A stretch of DNA of 19,789 bases, taken from Clostridia bacterium (GTDB lineage Bacteria; Bacillota; Clostridia; TANB77; CAG-508). The notes under the pieces are model-generated. The model searched no databases and was not told where the DNA came from. It was given only the letters and a program-made list of their open reading frames with translations. The DNA is taken from positions 1-19,789 of the forward strand of contig CAAEQN010000048.1 in assembly GCA_900758165.1 (NCBI GenBank), given 5' to 3'. Shown piece after piece: positions 14,544 through 19,789 of this stretch; position 1 is the stretch's first letter; the number at the start of each line of letters is the position of its first letter. A program made the translations under genes and the position numbers.

Positions 14544-16766
14544 TTAATGTAGGTCACTTGTTACTTTTTGAAGAGTTACTTTTACTACGGCTCCTTCTTC
14601 AATAGATGAACCTACTGCAATATCTTGAGAAACTACAATACCACTACCATTGGTTTGAATGTTTAAATTTCGTGCTTTTAAAGTAGCTGTTGCACTAGAT
14701 AAACTCTTGCCTTTTAAATCTGGAACTGTTGTAGAAACTGAAGAATTGTGGTTTTCTGTGTACAATTTTACTATTCCATTTGCAGAAATGGATACTCCTG
14801 CTTTAGGAGTTTGAGAAGTAATAACTTCGTCATCATTAGCATCTGTTATTGCAGTTACTCCAAAATCTTTTAATAATTGTTTTGCTTCTGAAATTGTTTT
14901 GTTTCTTAAGTCAGGTATTGTTACTAAAGAAGATGAGCTTGCTGACTGTGATGAATCATTAGAAGGTATACCCAAATAAGGTAAAACTTCACTTAACACT
15001 TGAGAAACTACTGGAGCAGATATTTGTCCTCCAAAATGTGATTTGCCTTGTGGACCATATAAAGACAATAATGCAACTACTTTTGTATTCTCTACTGGAG
15101 CTATTGCTAAAAATGAAGCTACATATCCATCTTCTGGATGATTGGGATTAGGTTCAGATGTTCCAGTTTTTCCACCTATTGAGTACCCTTTAACCGCGCC
15201 AGATTGGCCACCTCCATCTGTTACAACAGATTGCATCATGTTACGAACTGATGAAGCTGTTTCAGGAGAAATTACTTGTCTTACATTTTCAATAGGAACA
15301 TTTGTTACAACACCTGTATCTGGATTTTCAATTTTTGTTACAATTCGTGGTTTAACCAATACTCCATCATTAGCAATAGCACAAGCTGCCGTTATCATCT
15401 GCAAAGGAGTAATTGTAAATCTCTGACCAAAAGACATTGTTGCAAGTTCTGTAGGCCCAACTGTATCTAAAGAATGAAACTGACTTGATGACTCTCCAGC
15501 TGTGGCAATACCTGTCTTTTCAAATAGTCCAAAAGCTTTAAAATATTTATACAAAGTGTTTGCACCAATACGCTGACCTAACTGTATTAAAGCAGGGTTA
15601 CAAGAGTTTTCTAAAGCTAGCCTTAAACTTTCACTACCATGACCAGTCTCTCTGGTACATTTTATTTTTCTATCACTAACCTCTTCATATCCCTTACAAT
15701 AAAAATCACCAGGAATATCAGTTTTTGTTATATCTTCTTCTAATGCAATCGAAGCCATAATAGTTTTAAAAATAGATCCAGGCTCAAATGTTTCATTAAC
15801 CACTTTATTACTATACATTTTGTATAAACTATTAGTTTTTTCTTCATTAGATAAAGTATCCCACGTCTTTTTCAACGTATCATTAGGTTCAAAAGGAGTA
15901 TTTAAATTGTAATCAGGATATGTAGCCATAGCCAAAATGTCTCCAGTAGAAGGATCCATTAAAATCATAGAACCTCCATTTTTACAGTTATTCTCATCTA
16001 CAGCTTGCTTTAAATATTTTTCAACAATTGTTTGAATATTTGCATCTATAGAGAGAGTTAAATTACTACCATTTTCAGGTGCAATATATTTTTCATCACT
16101 ATCTGGAATTGCTTCTTGTGTAACATCTGTAGAAGTAACCAACTTGCCAGGAGTACCTGTTAAAGTAGAATTCCAATAATATTCTAAACCAGATAATCCA
16201 TTATTATCATTACCACAGAAGCCTATTAAATTTGAAGATAAGTTATTGTAAGGATAAGACCTTTTTGTATCCTCATCTATATTGATTCCAGAATAACATT
16301 TATTATCTTCCATCCATTTTTTTAGAGTAGAAACCTTGTTAGAATCTACTTTTTTTGCAATTGTTTCAACTGAATTCGTACTTGTAACCTTTACCAAAGT
16401 TTCGTTATAATCTAGCTCAAATATATCTGAAAGAGCCTTTGCAACTTTTTCCTTTAATTCATTTGTGGCATCTTGATTGTTTTTTACTGTAATTAAAGAA
16501 GGGTTAATACTAATTGTATCAACTTCAGAACTTACAGCTAAAGCTTTACCAGTAGAATCATAAATAGTTCCTCTTTTAGGACTAATAACTTTATTTGCAA
16601 TTATTTGCTTATAAGATTTTTCTTTTAAAGAAGCACCATCTATAAATTGCAACCAGAATAATCTAAAAATTAAAGCCAATAGCAGTACAAAAAATATTAC
16701 TGCAAACCACTTTAAATGTTTACTCTTATTTTCTATTTTATTTCCGTTATATTTTTTAAAATTCAT
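14544..16766 (-). CDS. Class B penicillin-binding protein with two PASTA domains (SpoVD/FtsI type)
   Basis: This 740-residue transpeptidase cross-links peptidoglycan. One N-terminal membrane segment (about 18-40) follows a basic cytosolic tail. The pedestal region starts with PKRGTIYDSTGKALA (63-77). The penicillin-binding domain has SIFK (Ser331 nucleophile, Lys334), SCN (388-390) and KTGT (533-536). Two PASTA repeats close the protein, at about 614-672 and 678-734. B. subtilis SpoVD has one PASTA and PbpB has two, so this could be a division or a spore-cortex enzyme; I cannot choose. It is not next to division or cell-wall genes. I start it at the ATG at 16766, which follows GGTGA by a normal distance; a TTG four codons earlier has no such support. 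Confidence 0.94.
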   Translation of the reverse strand: MNFKKYNGNKIENKSKHLKWFAVIFFVLLLALIFRLFWLQFIDGASLKEKSYKQIIANKVISPKRGTIYDSTGKALAVSSEVDTISINPSLITVKNNQDATNELKEKVAKALSDIFELDYNETLVKVTSTNSVETIAKKVDSNKVSTLKKWMEDNKCYSGINIDEDTKRSYPYNNLSSNLIGFCGNDNNGLSGLEYYWNSTLTGTPGKLVTSTDVTQEAIPDSDEKYIAPENGSNLTLSIDANIQTIVEKYLKQAVDENNCKNGGSMILMDPSTGDILAMATYPDYNLNTPFEPNDTLKKTWDTLSNEEKTNSLYKMYSNKVVNETFEPGSIFKTIMASIALEEDITKTDIPGDFYCKGYEEVSDRKIKCTRETGHGSESLRLALENSCNPALIQLGQRIGANTLYKYFKAFGLFEKTGIATAGESSSQFHSLDTVGPTELATMSFGQRFTITPLQMITAACAIANDGVLVKPRIVTKIENPDTGVVTNVPIENVRQVISPETASSVRNMMQSVVTDGGGQSGAVKGYSIGGKTGTSEPNPNHPEDGYVASFLAIAPVENTKVVALLSLYGPQGKSHFGGQISAPVVSQVLSEVLPYLGIPSNDSSQSASSSSLVTIPDLRNKTISEAKQLLKDFGVTAITDANDDEVITSQTPKAGVSISANGIVKLYTENHNSSVSTTVPDLKGKSLSSATATLKARNLNIQTNGSGIVVSQDIAVGSSIEEGAVVKVTLQKVTSDLH

Positions 16767-16797
16767 AAATTTCACCAACTTTTCTTTTGATAAAAAT

Positions 16798-16826
16798 ATT
16801 TTATATTAAGACAAAATAAAAAGCAA
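16798..16826 (-). promoter_or_regulatory. Promoter of the PBP gene
   Basis: On the minus strand TTGCTT (16826-16821) and TAAAAT (16803-16798) have a 17-base spacer. The leader would be only about 25 bases. It looks vegetative; I see no clear sigma-E pattern of the kind expected for spoVD. Confidence 0.45.
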
Positions 16827-16846
16827 TATTTTAACATTAAAATATT
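16825..16846. repeat. Perfect inverted repeat overlapping the PBP promoter
   Basis: AATATTTTAA (16825-16834) and TTAAAATATT (16837-16846) are exact complements separated by two bases. The left arm reaches into the -35 element of the leftward PBP promoter. The form and position are those of an operator for a dimeric repressor. AT-richness makes chance palindromes more likely here, so this is tentative. Confidence 0.4.
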
Positions 16847-16889
16847 ACTTTTAAGTTGTTTTTTTCTTATACAAAATTCTTCTTATATA

Positions 16890-16918
16890 TTGATTTTTGG
16901 GTAAAAATGTAATATAAT
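16890..16918 (+). promoter_or_regulatory. Upstream promoter before the structured element
   Basis: TTGATT at 16890-16895 and TATAAT at 16913-16918 have a 17-base spacer. A transcript from here would start near 16925 and run through the foldable segment at 16947-17024 toward the surface-protein gene. Confidence 0.5.
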
Positions 16919-16946
16919 TGAAATATATGAGAAAATTAGTAACAAA

Positions 16947-17024
16947 AGCACTTATAACCCCTATATCCGTAAGGTAAGCTAATATTTCCAAATTTAAAAC
17001 TTACATTATATGGAATAAAGTGCT
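16947..17024 (+). ncRNA. Candidate structured RNA element of unknown class
   Basis: AGCACTT (16947-16953) and AAGTGCT (17018-17024) form a perfect outer 7-bp stem. Inside, CC-ATAT (16960-16966, one bulge) can pair with ATATGG (17008-17013), and GTAAG with CTTAC (17000-17004). GTAAG occurs twice in tandem (16969-16978), so two alternative pairings are possible. The element lies between two promoters. I compared it from memory with the common riboswitch cores (purine, c-di-GMP, preQ1, TPP, SAM, fluoride) and it fits none. Confidence 0.35.
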
Positions 17025-17025
17025 A

Positions 17026-17054
17026 TTGACTTATTTATATTATATTAATAAAAT
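17026..17054 (+). promoter_or_regulatory. Proximal promoter of the repeat-rich surface protein
   Basis: TTGACT at 17026-17031 and TAAAAT at 17049-17054 have a 17-base spacer. The -35 starts two bases after the closing stem of the structured element, so transcripts from here lack that element while those from 16890-16918 carry it. Confidence 0.6.
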
Positions 17055-17091
17055 ATAAATAACTATACTAAATAAAAGAGGAAGGTATATT

Positions 17092-19789
17092 ATGAAAAAA
17101 TTAAAAAAACTATTATTAAGTATTATTGTTACAATGTTCGCAATAGTGACATTTGGATTATCTAGCATTGTAAGTGCAGCTAATGCTGGACCTATTTATC
17201 TAGGAATAATATCTTTAAGAAGTTCAGGACATTCTTATCAACAAGGAGGAAAAACTGTATGGAAAATAGCTCAATACAGTAGTCCTACAAGTCCAACAGC
17301 AGATACAAGCAAAACAATTTATTGTATAAAGGCAGGACCAGGATTTGGATCAAGTGATATGTCAACAGGTGGAGTACAAACAATAAGCACATATACACAA
17401 AAATTCGATTTAAAGAATAAAGCAGAAATACCAAGTCCTTATATAGATGTATTACCAACAGGAGAAAATTATAACAAATTATTATGGGTATTAGATCATT
17501 TATACATAATGCCTGAAGCTGGAAAAGATAATACAGAAAATAGAAATGCATTTTTAGCAAATATTATACCAGATGAAAGATATGAATTATTAACAGATGA
17601 TGACATAGATGTAATTCAACAATTAGCAGTATGGTATTTTACAAATCCAACAGGTGATTATCATTATGAAAACATAGAATTATTTATAAATTCTACTGAA
17701 GGGCAAGACGGAAACTATAAATCATTAGAAGATTTATATGGAGATGACGGATGGGACAGACAAGATGCAGCAGAAGCTTTATATGAATATTATATAAAAG
17801 GAGCAAATGCATCATATACTTCAGGAACAGTAAATTCTAAACCAGTAGAGTTAGAAAAAGATAATGCTAAAATGCAAAAAATAGAAGACAATTATGTAGC
17901 AGGACCTTATAAAATAAATAAATTACTAGATGTAGACTATACTATATCTGCAACATATACAGATATGGATAACAAAGCAATTACTCCAACTTTAGGAGTA
18001 AAAGATGAAAATGGAAATATAGTTGCTACTAATAAAACATTAAAAGAATTAGAAGGAACAGAATTTTACTTAATTATGCCTGTAAGCTCAAATATAACAG
18101 GAATAAAAATGAATATAACAACTTCTTACAAATCAAGAACATTAACATATTGGTCAGTTGAAAATGCTCCAAATACAGAGCAACCAGTTGTAATAGTAGA
18201 AGAAACACCTTATAGTTTTGCAGACGAAGCTTCATTAATAGTTCCAAAACCATTTGACTTATCATTAAGAAAATTCATAACAGCAGTAAATGGTATTAAA
18301 TTAGAAAATGAAAATTCAAGAATACCACAAGTAGATGTAACAGCATTAAAAAATAATACAAATACAACAGCAACATACAATCATCCAAAAACACCTGTAA
18401 GAGTAACAGTAGGTGACATAGTAGAATATACAATAAGAGTATATAATGAAGGTGAAATAGATGGTTATGTAGAAGAAATAACAGACCATTTACCAGCACA
18501 ATTAGAATATATTGTAGATGACGAAGTTAACATAGAAAATGGTTGGGAATTTGTAAGTAGTTCAGATTTAAAGACAGTAAAAACATCTTATTTATCAAAA
18601 GCAAATGAAACATCAACAGGTTCAAATAAATTAGCAGCATTTAATGGAGAAGAGCTAGCATATAAAGATGTAAAAATAAGATGTAAAGTAATATCAACAA
18701 ATCCAATGGCAAGCAAAATTACAAACATAGCAGATATAAGTAAATTTACCGATGGAGATGGAAATGCAGTAACAGATAGAGATTCTCAAGAAAATAACGT
18801 AGTTGTACCAACAGGTAAAGAGTTAGAAAATTATAAAGATCCCGAAATTAATAGAGGAGAAAAATATATACCAGGACAACAAGATGATGATGATTTTGAA
18901 AAGTTAATAATAAAGGAATTTGACTTATCTTTAAGAAAATTTATAACATCTGTAAATGATGATGAAATAACAAATAGAGAACCACAAGTAGATGTAACAG
19001 CATTAAAAAATGCAGCTGCAACAACAGCAACATATAATCATCCAAAAACACCTGTAAGAGTAACAATAGGAGATACAGTAGAATATACAATAAGAGTATA
19101 TAATGAAGGTGAAGTAAATGGTTATGTAGAAGAAATAACAGATCATATACCAGCTCAATTAGAATACTTACCAGAAAATGAAGTAAATAAAAAATATGAA
19201 TGGGTTATGTTAGATAAAGATAATAATGTAACTACAGATGTTTCAAGTGCTGTAAAGATTAAAACAAATTATTTATCAAAGGCAAAAGAGACAACAGATA
19301 GACAAAATAAAATAGAAGCATTTGATGGAAAAGAATTAGACTATAAAGATGTTAAAATTAAATTTAAAGTAATTGAAACAAATCCAATGGCAACAAAAAT
19401 TACAAATATAGCAGATATAACAGATTTTGTTAACGAAAAAGGTGAAAAAGTAACAGATAGAGATTCACAAGAAAATAATGTAGTTGTTCCAACAGGTGAA
19501 GAATTAGAAAATTATAAAGATGAAGAAATTGGCAAAGAATATATACCAGGACAACAAGATGATGATGACTTTGAAAAATTAATAATAAGAAAACAAGAAT
19601 TTGACTTATCATTAAGAAAATTCATAACAGCTGTAAATGATACAGAGATAACAAGCAGAATTCCAGCTGTAGATACAACAGCATTAAAAAATGCAACAGC
19701 AACAACAGCAACATATACACATCCAAAAGACCCTGTATTAGTGTCAAATGGAAATATAGTAACTTATACAATAAGAGTATATAATGAAG
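17092..19789 (+). CDS. Large thioester-domain surface protein with tandem repeats (cut at window end)
   Basis: At least 899 codons are open to the window edge; the C-terminus is not visible. Residues 1-30 are a signal peptide (cleavage near VSAA). Residues about 33-240 fit a Cys-Gln thioester adhesin domain: IYCIKAGPG gives Cys78, and QQLAVWYF gives Gln177 in the canonical Q-x-A-x-W arrangement. A linker domain at about 245-385 follows. Tandem units then begin at residues 388, 610 and 837, each opening with FDLSLRKFIT and containing DUF11-like VEYTIRVYNEGE and EEITDH, with an acidic GQQDDDDFEK linker between units. The start has AGAGGAAGG upstream. The likely role is an extended wall-linked adhesin, with the thioester tip binding host or matrix amines and the repeats forming the stalk. 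Whether it ends in a sortase signal cannot be seen. Confidence 0.88.
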   Translation, partial: MKKLKKLLLSIIVTMFAIVTFGLSSIVSAANAGPIYLGIISLRSSGHSYQQGGKTVWKIAQYSSPTSPTADTSKTIYCIKAGPGFGSSDMSTGGVQTISTYTQKFDLKNKAEIPSPYIDVLPTGENYNKLLWVLDHLYIMPEAGKDNTENRNAFLANIIPDERYELLTDDDIDVIQQLAVWYFTNPTGDYHYENIELFINSTEGQDGNYKSLEDLYGDDGWDRQDAAEALYEYYIKGANASYTSGTVNSKPVELEKDNAKMQKIEDNYVAGPYKINKLLDVDYTISATYTDMDNKAITPTLGVKDENGNIVATNKTLKELEGTEFYLIMPVSSNITGIKMNITTSYKSRTLTYWSVENAPNTEQPVVIVEETPYSFADEASLIVPKPFDLSLRKFITAVNGIKLENENSRIPQVDVTALKNNTNTTATYNHPKTPVRVTVGDIVEYTIRVYNEGEIDGYVEEITDHLPAQLEYIVDDEVNIENGWEFVSSSDLKTVKTSYLSKANETSTGSNKLAAFNGEELAYKDVKIRCKVISTNPMASKITNIADISKFTDGDGNAVTDRDSQENNVVVPTGKELENYKDPEINRGEKYIPGQQDDDDFEKLIIKEFDLSLRKFITSVNDDEITNREPQVDVTALKNAAATTATYNHPKTPVRVTIGDTVEYTIRVYNEGEVNGYVEEITDHIPAQLEYLPENEVNKKYEWVMLDKDNNVTTDVSSAVKIKTNYLSKAKETTDRQNKIEAFDGKELDYKDVKIKFKVIETNPMATKITNIADITDFVNEKGEKVTDRDSQENNVVVPTGEELENYKDEEIGKEYIPGQQDDDDFEKLIIRKQEFDLSLRKFITAVNDTEITSRIPAVDTTALKNATATTATYTHPKDPVLVSNGNIVTYTIRVYNE
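18253..19789 (+). repeat. Tandem in-frame repeats of about 666-681 bases
   Basis: Unit 1 is 18253-18918 (222 residues), unit 2 is 18919-19599 (227 residues), and unit 3 starts at 19600 and is cut. Units 1 and 2 share long nearly identical DNA runs, for example around 18340-18460 and 19000-19120, and again the DRDSQENNVVVPTG segment. Unit 3 departs at HPKDPVLVSNGNIVTYT, where units 1 and 2 read HPKTPVRVT. Likeness at the DNA level suggests recent duplication or gene conversion. Confidence 0.9.

Noticed and set aside
16947..17024. Naming the foldable element as a c-di-GMP or purine riboswitch
   Set aside because: The diagnostic core bases of those classes are not there; only the gene context and stem layout are suggestive.
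18253..19789. CRISPR-like regular repeats
   Set aside because: The units are about 670 bases long, in frame, without spacers, and encode protein domains.

Overview
This is a very AT-rich Gram-positive chromosome segment, most likely from a spore-forming anaerobe of the Clostridia. The evidence is a small acid-soluble spore protein, a complete ctsR-mcsA-mcsB-clpC operon behind a textbook CtsR operator, a sortase with Cna_B-type surface proteins, long-form HPF, strong AGGAGG ribosome-binding sites and sigma-A-like promoters. The species cannot be named from this window. No tRNA, rRNA or CRISPR array was seen.

Layout, left to right. (1) 120-791: monocistronic hpf between a good promoter and a strong hairpin terminator. 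(2) 961-4083: a small sortase followed by a secreted thioester-like/Cna_B surface protein that ends exactly at LPRTGY with no membrane anchor. (3) 4245-6027: a NifU/IscU-like scaffold protein paired with a GGGtGRT-family protein, two partners of unknown joint function. (4) 6104-6773: a protein that looks like a catalytically dead relative of YgjP-type zinc metallopeptidases. (5) 6874-8559: the leftward spore DNA-protector gene, divergent from a Cof-type HAD phosphatase and an unrecognised 58-residue protein. (6) 8583-9629: what may be a leftover end of an IS256-type element, then a single-domain RelA/SpoT-like protein with an ambiguous start codon and its own terminator. (7) 9685-14472: the CtsR-controlled protein quality-control operon, closed by a bidirectional terminator. 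(8) 14544-16826: a leftward class B penicillin-binding protein with two PASTA domains. (9) 16890 to the window end: a structured intergenic segment and the first 899 codons of a large thioester-domain surface protein with roughly 222-227-residue tandem repeats, cut by the window edge.

How the genes fit together. HPF, the RelA/SpoT-like protein and the CtsR/McsA/McsB/ClpC set are stress and stationary-phase functions. McsB is expected to mark proteins with phosphoarginine for ClpC (with ClpP, not in this window), McsA to be its zinc-binding partner, and CtsR to shut the operon off. The sortase, the two surface proteins and the PBP act at the cell envelope. The least understood items are the NifU-like/GGGtGRT pair, the pseudo-peptidase, the anchorless LPRTGY protein, the structured element at 16947-17024, and the start site of the RelA/SpoT-like gene.
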